From NCBI GenBank assembly GCA_009929215.1, contig SAAX01000002.1, positions 1 to 64,000 on the forward strand: a DNA stretch of 64,000 bases, written 5' to 3'. The stretch is from Deltaproteobacteria bacterium (GTDB lineage: Bacteria; Desulfobacterota; Desulfovibrionia; Desulfovibrionales; Desulfovibrionaceae). Shown here piece by piece: positions 18,174 to 27,421 of this stretch. Within the stretch, counting starts at the first letter, position 1. The number at the start of each line of letters is the position of its first letter. The notes under the pieces are model-generated. The model made no database searches and was not told the DNA's origin. It was given only the letters and a program-made list of their open reading frames with translations. The translations under genes were made by a program, and so were the position numbers.

Positions 18174-20134
18174 TGAGAATAGGCGTCTTTATCTGCCACT
18201 GCGGCAGCAATATCGCCGGAACTGTTGACTGCGCCAAGGTGGCGGCCATTGCCCGTACCTACCCCGACGTGGTCTATGCCGACGACCCCATGTACACCTG
18301 CGCCGAGCCGGGCCAGGCGGCCATTGAAGCGGCCATCCACGAGCACAAGCTCGACGGCGTGGTTGTTGCCTCGTGCTCGCCCCGCATGCACGAGCCCACC
18401 TTCCGCCGCACGGTGGAACGCGCTGGTCTCAACCGCTACATGCTTGAAATGGCCAATATCCGCGAGCACGTTTCGTGGATCGGCAAGGACATGGAAGCCA
18501 ACACAAACAAGGCTGCCGAACTGGTACAGCTGGCGGTGGAAAAGCTGCGCAACAACAAGCCCCTTGTGGCCAAGAGTTTTGACGTCAACAAGCGCGTGCT
18601 GGTCATTGGCGGCGGCGTTGCCGGTATTCAGGCGGCGCTTGACTGCGCCGACGGCGGCGTGCCCGTTGTGCTGGTAGAGCGCGATGCCACCATTGGCGGC
18701 AAGATGGCCAAGCTCGACAAGACCTTCCCCACCGTAGACTGCTCGGCCTGTATTCTCGGCCCCAAGATGGTGGACGTGGCCCAGCACTCCAACATCACGC
18801 TGTATGCTTATTCCGAAGTGGAAGACATTTCGGGCTATGTGGGCAACTTTACGGTCAAAATCCGCAAACGCACCACCTATGTGGACTGGAACCTGTGCAC
18901 GGGTTGCGGTGCCTGCACCGAAAAATGCCCGGCCAAAAAAACGCCCGACACCTTCAATGAACTGACGGGCACGACCACGGCCATCACCATTGCCTTTCCG
19001 CAGGCCATTCCCAAAAAGGCCGTCATTAATCCGCAGTTCTGCCGCCAGCTCATCAAGGGTAAATGCGGCGTATGCGCCAAGGTGTGCCCCACCGGGGCCA
19101 TCAAGTATGACATGGAAGATGAGATCATCACCGAAGAAGTGGGCAGCATTGTTGCCGCCACCGGTTACGATCTTATGGACTGGACGGTGTACAAGGAATA
19201 CGGCGGCGGAGCCTACCCCGACGTTATCACCTCTTTGCAGTACGAGCGTCTGCTCTCCGCATCCGGCCCCACGGGCGGTCATGTGAAGCGCCCCTCTGAC
19301 GGCAGGGAACCCAAGAACATCGTCTTTGTGCAGTGCGTGGGCTCGCGCGATAAATCCGTGGGCCGTCCCTACTGCTCCGGCTTCTGCTGCATGTACACGG
19401 CCAAGCAGGCCATTCTGACCAAGGACCATATTCCCGATTCCAAGTCCTTTGTCTTCTACATGGACATCCGCGCTCCAGGGAAGATGTACGACGAGTTTAC
19501 CCGCCGTGCCATGGAAGAATACGGCACGGAATACATCCGTGGCCGCGTGTCGCAGATTTACCCCGACGGCAACGGCCAGATGACGGTCATGGGCGTGGAC
19601 ACCCTTTTGGGTCAACCTGTTGAAATCAAGGCCGACCTTGTGGTGCTGGCCGTGGGCGTAGAGGCCAGCAAAGGCTCGCCCCAGCTGGCAGAAAAGCTGC
19701 GCATTTCTTACGACAGCTACGGCTTTTTTATGGAAAGCCACGTCAAGCTCAAGCCTGTGGAAACCAATACCGCCGGCGTGTATCTGGCGGGCGTGTGCCA
19801 GGGGGTCAAGGATATTCCCGCCTCTGTGGCCCAGGGTTCCGCCGCTGCGGCCAAGGTGCTTTCGCTCTTCGCCAAAGACAAGCTTGAAAGCGACCCGCAG
19901 ATCGCCCAGGTGGACATCCGCCGTTGCGTCAACTGCGGCAAGTGCATCCGCTGCTGCCCATTTGGAGCCATCAAGGAAGTGGAAATCCGGGGCGAGGGCA
20001 AGGCTCAGGTCATCGAGACCGTGTGCCAGGGCTGCGGCCTGTGTACGTCCACCTGTCCGCAGGGGGCCATCCAGCTTTCACACGCTACTGACAACCAGAT
20101 CCTTGCGGAGGTAAACGCCTTATGCCAGTGCTAA
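18173..20134 (+). CDS. hdrA: Heterodisulfide reductase subunit A-like flavoprotein
   Basis: VLVIGGGVAGIQAALDCADGG, CTGCGACTEKCP, two C-terminal ferredoxin clusters CVNCGKCIRCCPFGA / CQGCGLCTSTCPQGA. Confidence 0.95.
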   Translation: MRIGVFICHCGSNIAGTVDCAKVAAIARTYPDVVYADDPMYTCAEPGQAAIEAAIHEHKLDGVVVASCSPRMHEPTFRRTVERAGLNRYMLEMANIREHVSWIGKDMEANTNKAAELVQLAVEKLRNNKPLVAKSFDVNKRVLVIGGGVAGIQAALDCADGGVPVVLVERDATIGGKMAKLDKTFPTVDCSACILGPKMVDVAQHSNITLYAYSEVEDISGYVGNFTVKIRKRTTYVDWNLCTGCGACTEKCPAKKTPDTFNELTGTTTAITIAFPQAIPKKAVINPQFCRQLIKGKCGVCAKVCPTGAIKYDMEDEIITEEVGSIVAATGYDLMDWTVYKEYGGGAYPDVITSLQYERLLSASGPTGGHVKRPSDGREPKNIVFVQCVGSRDKSVGRPYCSGFCCMYTAKQAILTKDHIPDSKSFVFYMDIRAPGKMYDEFTRRAMEEYGTEYIRGRVSQIYPDGNGQMTVMGVDTLLGQPVEIKADLVVLAVGVEASKGSPQLAEKLRISYDSYGFFMESHVKLKPVETNTAGVYLAGVCQGVKDIPASVAQGSAAAAKVLSLFAKDKLESDPQIAQVDIRRCVNCGKCIRCCPFGAIKEVEIRGEGKAQVIETVCQGCGLCTSTCPQGAIQLSHATDNQILAEVNALCQC

Positions 20135-21570
20135 ACGGCAAAGAACTGAGAATTGTAGGTTTTCTCTGCAACTGGTGTTCGTATGGCGGCGCGGATACTG
20201 CCGGTGTGGCCCGCGCCACCCAGCCCACAGACCTGCGCGTCATCCGTGTTCCCTGCTCGGGCCGCATCGACCCGCTGTTCATCGTCAAGGCGCTGCTCAA
20301 CGGCGCGGACGGCGTGCTGGTTTCTGGCTGCCACCCGCGTGACTGTCACTATGCTGCGGGCAACTTTTACGCCCGCCGCCGCCTTGAGGTGCTCAAGCAG
20401 TTTTTGCCCGTGCTGGGCATTGACGAACGCCGCTTTGAATACACATGGGTTTCGGCATCCGAAGGCCAGCGCTGGCAACAGGTGGTTACGGTCTTTACCG
20501 ACCGCATCCACAAGCTCGGCCCTGCGCCCAAGTTTGAAGACCCCGAACCGCTGCTCAAAATCGCCGACATGGCGCTGACCTCGTTGCGCTCCCTCGGCAC
20601 TGGGCAAAACGCCGCCCTTGCCGAACTCAAGGAAGCCATCAAGGCCAAGCTGCCCGAGCTCGACTGCGTGCTGGGCTGGCAGCAGGGCTACGACGAGGCC
20701 CATACCGTGCCCCTGTTCATGAAGACCCCCGAGGACGTGGACAAGCTGGTGTGGGGGCCCTTTAACGTCAACAATCCTGCCGTGTACCTGCCCTCGTTCA
20801 AGGGCAAGAAGGTGGGCATTGTGGTCAAGGGCTGCGATTCGCGCTCGGTGGTCGAGCTGTTGCAGGAAAACCTGATCCGCCGCGAGGACGTGACCGTCTT
20901 TGCCCTGCCCTGCGAGGGCACGCTGGACATGGCCCGCGTCAATCAGGATCTGGGCCGCTACACCAAGATTGACGGCGTGAGCTACGACGAGGCCGGTGTT
21001 ACCATCACCGCCGACGGCAAGGCCCACCGCTTCTGCATGACAGACTACGCCCAGGGCAAGTGCTACGGCTGCACCACGCCTTCTGCCGTGCTGGCTGACA
21101 CCCTGCTGGGCCAGCCCGTCAAGGTGGACGGCGCAGCGGGTACCCCGCCGGAACTGGCCCTGCTCGATTCCATGACCCTGGACGAGCGGCTTGCCTTCTG
21201 GCGCGGCCAGATGGACCGCTGCCTGCGCTGCTACGCCTGCCGCAATGCCTGCCCCATGTGCGTATGCCGCGATTACTGCGTATCAGACAGCCGCGACCCG
21301 CACTGGATGACGCAGGAAGACAGCGCCAAGGAAAAACTCTTCTTCCAGACCATCCACGCCATGCACCTGGCTGGCCGCTGCACCGGCTGCGGCGAATGCC
21401 AGCGCGCCTGCCCCGTGGGCATTCCCATTCTGGCCCTGCGCCAGCAGATTGCCCGCGCTGTGGCCCAGCTTTTTGACGGCTACCAGCCCGGCCTCAACCC
21501 GGACGATGTGCCGCCCCTGCTGGGCTATGAAGTGGTTGAAAAGAACATTCACGAGAGGGACTGGAAATGA
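20122..21570 (+). CDS. MvhD-like (FlxD) domain fused to an FlxC-like iron-sulfur domain
   Basis: N-terminal FLCNWCSYGGADTAG…GCHPRDCHY MvhD signature; C-terminal CLRCYACRNACPMC / CTGCGECQRACPVG. Confidence 0.8.
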   Translation: MPVLNGKELRIVGFLCNWCSYGGADTAGVARATQPTDLRVIRVPCSGRIDPLFIVKALLNGADGVLVSGCHPRDCHYAAGNFYARRRLEVLKQFLPVLGIDERRFEYTWVSASEGQRWQQVVTVFTDRIHKLGPAPKFEDPEPLLKIADMALTSLRSLGTGQNAALAELKEAIKAKLPELDCVLGWQQGYDEAHTVPLFMKTPEDVDKLVWGPFNVNNPAVYLPSFKGKKVGIVVKGCDSRSVVELLQENLIRREDVTVFALPCEGTLDMARVNQDLGRYTKIDGVSYDEAGVTITADGKAHRFCMTDYAQGKCYGCTTPSAVLADTLLGQPVKVDGAAGTPPELALLDSMTLDERLAFWRGQMDRCLRCYACRNACPMCVCRDYCVSDSRDPHWMTQEDSAKEKLFFQTIHAMHLAGRCTGCGECQRACPVGIPILALRQQIARAVAQLFDGYQPGLNPDDVPPLLGYEVVEKNIHERDWK

Positions 21571-22652
21571 GCACGATACGCTTTGTAACACCCGACGGCC
21601 TGCCCGCGTTTCTTGCCTACCTCTCGCAGAATGGCCGCCGCGTGCTTGTGCCTGTAGAAAAGCCCGCCAACAAGCGCTCTGTGGTTTTTGAGCCCTGGCA
21701 AGAAGGCAAGCCCTTTACCATGGAAAAGGCCACCGTGCCCGCCAAGGAGGCCGTGCTGCCCCAGTGCGAGACCTTGGTGCGCTACAAAAAAACCAAGGAT
21801 CCTGATAACCTCGAACGCGTCACCATGAGCCTGGACGACAAGCCCGAGGCCCAACCCACTGTGGTTTTTGCCTGCCGCCCCTGCGACGCACGCGGCTATG
21901 TCGTACTTGACCGCCCCTACCTCAAGGGCCCCTACGCCGACCCCTACTACAAGGCCCGGCGCGATCAGCTTGCAGTGGTTACGCTCACCTGCGGCAGCGG
22001 CTGCAACACCTGTTTCTGCCACTGGGTTGGCGGCGGCCCAACCTCGCCCGAAGGCTCGGACGTGCTCATGACCGAGATCGAGGGCGGCTATGTGCTGCAA
22101 GCCATCACGCCCAAGGGTGAGGAGCTGCTGGCCAATTCTTCGCTTGCCGAAGGGGCCGAGCTGTTTCACAAGGCCGAAGCCGCGCGCAAAGAAGCCTGGG
22201 CCAGCCTTGTGCCTGCCCCCGATATCAAGAGCGCACCCGAAAAGGTGGCTGTCCGCTTTACTGACACGCAGTTCTGGCAGGATCAGACAGACCGCTGTAT
22301 CTCCTGCGGGGCCTGCACCTACTTTTGTCCCACCTGTTACTGCTTCACCATCACCGACGAGGGCGAAGGACTGAGCGAAAAGGGCGGACGCCGCCTGCGC
22401 AGCTGGGACAACTGCATGTCCTCGCTGTTCACGCGTGAGGCCAGCGGCCATAACCCGCGCATGCTCAAGGCATTTCGCATGCGCAACCGCGTGTCGCACA
22501 AGTACTCCACCTATCCTGAAAACTGGGGCTCGTTCTCGTGCAGCGGCTGTGGCCGATGCATCAGCAATTGCCCCGTCTGCGTGGATATCCGCGCCATCGT
22601 GCTGGCAGCCATTGATGACGGCAACGATGACAAGAAGTCCACGGACAAGTAG
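21567..22652 (+). CDS. flxB: FlxB-like 4Fe-4S protein (sulfhydrogenase beta/AsrA-like)
   Basis: VVFACRPCDARGYVVLDR, CISCGACTYFCPTCYCF, CSGCGRCISNCPVCVDIR; ATG overlaps the preceding stop. Confidence 0.82.
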   Translation: MSTIRFVTPDGLPAFLAYLSQNGRRVLVPVEKPANKRSVVFEPWQEGKPFTMEKATVPAKEAVLPQCETLVRYKKTKDPDNLERVTMSLDDKPEAQPTVVFACRPCDARGYVVLDRPYLKGPYADPYYKARRDQLAVVTLTCGSGCNTCFCHWVGGGPTSPEGSDVLMTEIEGGYVLQAITPKGEELLANSSLAEGAELFHKAEAARKEAWASLVPAPDIKSAPEKVAVRFTDTQFWQDQTDRCISCGACTYFCPTCYCFTITDEGEGLSEKGGRRLRSWDNCMSSLFTREASGHNPRMLKAFRMRNRVSHKYSTYPENWGSFSCSGCGRCISNCPVCVDIRAIVLAAIDDGNDDKKSTDK

Positions 22653-22660
22653 GAGCAGAC

Positions 22661-23674
22661 ATGGCCACCAAAAAAACTACCGACAAAACTACCGCACCCA
22701 AGTCTGCCCCTGAAAAGGCCGCAGCCAAGGCAGAAGCGGTTGTGGAAACCAAGCCCGCAGCCGCTGCCAAACCAGCCGCCAAGCCGGGCCTCAAGCCTGC
22801 GCCCGACGGCGGCATGCTGCGCGAAATAACCGCCCGTCCCATGATGCAGGGCAACCCCTACCTGCCCATGGCCGCCACCGTGGCCGAGGTTATTCAGGAA
22901 ACGGGCAACATCAAAACCCTGCGCGTGGTGCTCGACGACGAACAGGCCATGAAGTCCTTTACCTACGAGCCCGGCCAGGTGGGCCAGCTCTCGGTATTCG
23001 GCGCTGGCGAATCCACCTTTGTTATCAACTCGCCGCCCTCGCAAAAGAACTACCTTCAGTTCTCTGTCATGCAGGCGGGCGAGGTTACATCGGCCATCCA
23101 CCGCCTGTCGCCCGGCGACAAGGTGGGAGTGCGCGCCCCCCTGGGCAACCACTTTCCCTACGCCAACTGGAAGGGCAAGGACATCTTCTTTGTGGGCGGC
23201 GGCATCGGCATGGCGCCCATCCGCACCATCATGCTGCACGTGCTGGAACACCGCGCCGACTTTGGCAAGGTGAGCCTGCTCTACGGCGCACGCTCCCCGC
23301 GCGACATGGCCTTTAGCTATGAAACGGAAGACTGGCTGCGCCGTGATGATCTGGACTGCACCCTGTGCATCGACGCCCCCTTTGACGGCTGGCCGCACAA
23401 GGTGGGCCTGATCCCCAACGTGCTGCTTGAACTGAACCCCGATCCCAAAAACTGCGTGGCCGTGCTTTGCGGCCCGCCCATCATGATCAAGTTTACGGTG
23501 CAGGCCCTGCAAAAACTCAATTTTGCGCCTGAAAACATCGTGACGACGCTTGAAAAACGCATGAAGTGCGGCGTCGGCATCTGTGGCCGCTGCAACATCG
23601 GCGGCCGCTACGTGTGCGTGGACGGCCCCGTGTTCACCTGGCAGGAACTGCAGGATCTGCCGCCGGAACTGTAA
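22661..23674 (+). CDS. flxA: FlxA-like FAD/NAD(P)-binding oxidoreductase (sulfhydrogenase gamma/DHODH electron-transfer type) with Ala/Lys/Pro-rich N-terminus
   Basis: Flavodoxin-reductase-like fold; FFVGGGIGMAPIRTIM; C-terminal CGVGICGRCNIGGRYVCVDGPVF 2Fe-2S motif. Confidence 0.85.
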   Translation: MATKKTTDKTTAPKSAPEKAAAKAEAVVETKPAAAAKPAAKPGLKPAPDGGMLREITARPMMQGNPYLPMAATVAEVIQETGNIKTLRVVLDDEQAMKSFTYEPGQVGQLSVFGAGESTFVINSPPSQKNYLQFSVMQAGEVTSAIHRLSPGDKVGVRAPLGNHFPYANWKGKDIFFVGGGIGMAPIRTIMLHVLEHRADFGKVSLLYGARSPRDMAFSYETEDWLRRDDLDCTLCIDAPFDGWPHKVGLIPNVLLELNPDPKNCVAVLCGPPIMIKFTVQALQKLNFAPENIVTTLEKRMKCGVGICGRCNIGGRYVCVDGPVFTWQELQDLPPEL

Positions 23675-23870
23675 CAGCGTGCGGCATGCCGCATGCTGCA
23701 TTTGCGGGGGGCTCTGTGCTTGCCACTGGCAGCAGGGAGCCTCCCGCTCTTATTGTCCACGCCCGCATCTGTACCGCCTTGCACCCGAGTCTGACCGGCA
23801 CAAAAACGGCAGTTGACAGGGCCGTCAGTGTGGGTCAAGGAAGTACAACACTTTCTTCAAGGGAGTATTC

Positions 23871-24410
23871 ATGAAAAATATGCTCATTCTCTGTTGCCTG
23901 ATGCTTGGACTGCCTGTGGCTGTTCAGGCCGGTAACGACAAGATCGACCCCTCTGCCTATGTCTGCGCCGAACTCGTCACCCAGCCCATCGCCGAAGGCG
24001 GCCAGCCGCCCATTTTTGAAGGTCTGCAAATCGATGGCTATGTGAGCGCCAAGATGGGCAACCCCATTGCCGACCCCGAAACCCTCGCCCCCATGCTGGG
24101 CCAGGTGTACGCCGCCTGCCAGGTTGACCCCACCAAGAAGGTTGCCACCGCGTGGGAAGAAGCCCGCAAGACCTTTCCTGTGGATACCGCAAGCACCTGG
24201 CGTGCCGACAAAACCCTGTGCAAGGATTACACCGCCAATCCCGACGACGGCAGCGGTTTTGTGATCTGGCTTGACGGCTACAACCGTGGCAAAAGCGGCA
24301 AGTCCGAATCGGTGCTGGTCAACGACGACACGCTCAAGACCTACCTTGATGCCTGCGCCAAAAAGCCCGATGCCCTCATGCTCGACGTGCTGGCTGAAAG
24401 CGCAAAATAA
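23871..24410 (+). CDS. Secreted protein with two tandem HdeA/HdeB-like segments
   Basis: Signal peptide; YVCAELV…INGY/IDGYV…YAACQ and LCKDY…WLDGYNRG…YLDACAKKP repeated C…C pattern. Confidence 0.6.
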   Translation: MKNMLILCCLMLGLPVAVQAGNDKIDPSAYVCAELVTQPIAEGGQPPIFEGLQIDGYVSAKMGNPIADPETLAPMLGQVYAACQVDPTKKVATAWEEARKTFPVDTASTWRADKTLCKDYTANPDDGSGFVIWLDGYNRGKSGKSESVLVNDDTLKTYLDACAKKPDALMLDVLAESAK

Positions 24411-24432
24411 TTTTTTGCAGCCATAATGCAAA

Positions 24433-24472
24433 CAAGGCCGCTGATCCATGTGATCGGCGGCCTTGCTTTTTT
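24433..24472 (+). terminator. Rho-independent terminator
   Basis: caaggccgctgatc…gatcggcggccttg followed by ctttttta. Confidence 0.85.
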
Positions 24473-24496
24473 ATGGGCTTGCTGCTTTGCTCTGCG

Positions 24497-25432
24497 CTAA
24501 AAAATAACCATGTACAGAGGGATGGTAATCATGGAAAGCAGGGTTGAGAGGCACACGGCCTGCGCGCCAAATTCCGGGTCGGTATGGTAGTGGGCGCTCA
24601 ATATGGCCGCCTGGGCCATGACCGGCAGCGATGCCTGTATAATGAACACCTTGCCCATAAGCGCGGGAACTGGGAAAAAATGCAGAAAACCGCACATGAC
24701 CAGCGGCCCCAGCACCATGCGCCCTAAAATCAGCAGGGACATATCCTTACTGATCCTTATGCTGCGCAAGCCCATATCGTGGATGGTAATGCCAATAAAT
24801 ATCATGGCCAGCGGCGTAGTCAGGTTGCCCAGCGAACGCGCCACGTTTTGCAAAAACTCTGGCAGCTCTACGCCCAGCATGGTCAGGGCGATGCCTGTCA
24901 AAAAGCCCATGAACGGCGGCGAAAACACCTGTAGCAAACGCGTGCGCAAGGGTATGCGGCACTTGTCGTCGGTGATGTCGCAGGTGATGGAATACTGCCC
25001 CACTGTCCAGAAAAATACGGTGCTTGCGGCATAATACAGCAGCACATAAGGCACGGAACTTTCGCCAAACAGGGCCAGATTTACTGGAATACCCACAAAG
25101 ATGGTATTTGAATTGGACACGCTGGCGCAAAACAGGCCAAAGTGCTGCCGCTTGATACGCGCAACCTTGGCAAGAATAACCGCCAGCACAAAGGTCAGCA
25201 CCACAGAGCCCAGCGGCAGCAACGCCCCGCGCGCCAGCATGAGCAGGTCGTTGCGGTGGAACGAGTGCATGATGGTGTACATAAGAAAGGGCGGCAGGGC
25301 TATCTGCGTGATCAGCCTGGGCAGCATGATGCGGGTTTCTGCGCCAAACCAGTTGCGCGCCGCCAGCATAAAGCCCACAAAACCCATGAGCATGAGCCCA
25401 AAAACGCCACCCAGGGCATGCAGAAACGCCAT
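24497..25432 (-). CDS. AEC family (auxin efflux carrier-type) permease
   Basis: Multi-TM, LPRLITQIALPPFLMYTIMHSF…; C-terminal HYHTDPEFGAQAVCLSTLLSMITIPLYMVIF. Confidence 0.85.
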   Translation of the reverse strand: MAFLHALGGVFGLMLMGFVGFMLAARNWFGAETRIMLPRLITQIALPPFLMYTIMHSFHRNDLLMLARGALLPLGSVVLTFVLAVILAKVARIKRQHFGLFCASVSNSNTIFVGIPVNLALFGESSVPYVLLYYAASTVFFWTVGQYSITCDITDDKCRIPLRTRLLQVFSPPFMGFLTGIALTMLGVELPEFLQNVARSLGNLTTPLAMIFIGITIHDMGLRSIRISKDMSLLILGRMVLGPLVMCGFLHFFPVPALMGKVFIIQASLPVMAQAAILSAHYHTDPEFGAQAVCLSTLLSMITIPLYMVIF

Positions 25433-25469
25433 GTGTCCTTCCTCGCAAACGGCCCACTGCCGAGGGTCA

Positions 25470-25515
25470 GAAAACCCCCACGGGCAAGCATACGCCTTGG
25501 CCCGTGGGGGTTTTT
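25470..25515 (-). terminator. Rho-independent terminator (downstream of ilvD)
   Basis: cccccacgggc…gcccgtggggg 11-bp stem flanked by tttt on the minus strand. Confidence 0.8.
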
Positions 25516-25536
25516 ACTCACTATAGGCAGATACCC

Positions 25537-27222
25537 TTAAATATCCTTGTAACGCCCGCCGTTGGCCGCCGAGCTTACCAGGTAGGCATAACGCCGCAGC
25601 ACCGGGTAGGGGCAGTCTTTTTTGGGCACCACAAGAGCGGCGCGGCGCTTTTCAAGCTCCGCCTCGTCCACCAGCAAGTCAAGCTTGCGGTTGGGAATGT
25701 CGATATGGATGATATCGCCTTCCTGCACCAGGGCGATGACACCGCCGTCGGCAGCTTCGGGCGAAATGTGCCCAATGGCCGCGCCGTTGGTGCCGCCAGA
25801 AAAACGGCCGTCGGTCAGCAGGGCCACATCCTTGCCAAGGCCCATGCCGGTGATGGCCGCCGTGGGCGAAAGCATTTCGCGCATGCCCGGGCCACCGCGC
25901 GGGCCTTCGTAGCGAATCACCACGGCGTCACCGGCCTTGATCTTGCCGTCAAGAATGGCCTTCATGGCGTCTTCTTCCGACTCAAACACGCGGGCCTGCA
26001 CGTCGCGGCACATCATTTCGGGGGCCACGGCCGACTGCTTTACCACAGCACCGCCGGGGGCCAGGCTGCCGCGCAGAATGGCAATGCCGCCCTGCTTGGA
26101 ATAGGGGGCATCAACACTGCGGATAACCTCGGGGTTCAGAACGCGGGCGTTCATGTCCTTGAGGTTTTCGCCCACGGTTTTGCCCGTGGCGGTCATGCAG
26201 TCCTTGTTGATCAGGCCCAGCTTGTCCAGCTCGGTCATCACAGCAGGTATGCCGCCCGCATTGTCGAGGTCAACCATGTAGTGCTTGCCCGCCGGAGAAA
26301 GTTTGCACAGGTTGGGGCTTTTTTTGCTCACCTCGTCAAAAATATCGAGGCCCAGCTTCAGGCCAGCCTCGCCAAAAACGGCGGGCAGGTGCAGCACGGT
26401 GTTGGTGGAGCAGCCAAGGGCCATATCCACGGCAACGGCGTTGGCCACAGACTTGGGCGTAACAATATCCAGCGGGCGGATATTTTTGCGCAGCAGATCC
26501 ATAACGTGCATACCGGCCTTTTTGGCCAAACGGATGCGCGCGCCGCTCACGGCGGGGATGGTTCCGTTGCCGGGCAGGGCCACGCCAATGGTTTCGGAAA
26601 GGCAGTTCATGGAATTGGCCGTGAACATGCCCGCACAGGCGCCGCACCCGGGGCAGGCGCGCTCGGCCATGTATTCCAGCTCTTCTTCGGTCATGGCACC
26701 GCTGCGCACCTTGCCCACGGCTTCAAACACGGTGATCAGGTCGCCGCGTTTGCCGGGGCCGATGTCGCCGGGCAGCATGGGGCCGCCAGAAACCAGCACC
26801 GAGGGTATATTCAGGCGCATCATGGCCATGAGCATGCCGGGCACGCACTTGTCGCAGTTGGGAATAAAGACAAGCGCGTCAAAGGCGTGGCCACGGGCCA
26901 TAATTTCAATGGAATCCGCAATAAATTCGCGCGAGGGCAGCGAAAAACGCATGCCTTCATGGTTCATGGCAAGGCCGTCGCACACGGCAATGGCCGGAAA
27001 CTGCAAGGGCGTGCCGCCCGACACGCGCACACCGGCCTTGACCGCATCGGCCAGGGTGTTCAGGTGCATATGGCCAGGAACAACTTCGCTGGCGGCATTC
27101 ACAATACCTACCAGGGGACGATCCATCTCTTCTCTGGTAAGGCCCAGAGCATAGAGCAGGGAGCGGTGGGGGGCTTTTTCCAGCCCGGACTTCATTTTTT
27201 TGCTGCGTGCTTCATCATCCAT
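25537..27222 (-). CDS. ilvD: Dihydroxy-acid dehydratase
   Basis: [43 protein letters not shown]…; [19 protein letters not shown]. Confidence 0.96.
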   Translation of the reverse strand: MDDEARSKKMKSGLEKAPHRSLLYALGLTREEMDRPLVGIVNAASEVVPGHMHLNTLADAVKAGVRVSGGTPLQFPAIAVCDGLAMNHEGMRFSLPSREFIADSIEIMARGHAFDALVFIPNCDKCVPGMLMAMMRLNIPSVLVSGGPMLPGDIGPGKRGDLITVFEAVGKVRSGAMTEEELEYMAERACPGCGACAGMFTANSMNCLSETIGVALPGNGTIPAVSGARIRLAKKAGMHVMDLLRKNIRPLDIVTPKSVANAVAVDMALGCSTNTVLHLPAVFGEAGLKLGLDIFDEVSKKSPNLCKLSPAGKHYMVDLDNAGGIPAVMTELDKLGLINKDCMTATGKTVGENLKDMNARVLNPEVIRSVDAPYSKQGGIAILRGSLAPGGAVVKQSAVAPEMMCRDVQARVFESEEDAMKAILDGKIKAGDAVVIRYEGPRGGPGMREMLSPTAAITGMGLGKDVALLTDGRFSGGTNGAAIGHISPEAADGGVIALVQEGDIIHIDIPNRKLDLLVDEAELEKRRAALVVPKKDCPYPVLRRYAYLVSSAANGGRYKDI

Positions 27223-27421
27223 GGCGGTATCCTTGTGGTATGAACAACAAACATTCCCCTTGCGCCCGCAAGGGAATGAAGATGGTACGGCAATTTTTTG
27301 CGCCCGTAAACACGGCCCGGCGGCCCTTCGGCGGCATAATTGCCGCTGCTCACGCAGGTATTTTTTGCTGGCATGCCTCCGCGCTCTTGAGCGCGCAGCC
27401 GAAGTGAGCTAATTTCCCGGC

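Noticed and set aside
18041-19741. 566-aa minus-strand ORF opposite hdrA
   Set aside because: Antisense shadow of hdrA.
25504-27243. 579-aa plus-strand ORF opposite ilvD
   Set aside because: Antisense shadow of ilvD; also overlaps the terminator.
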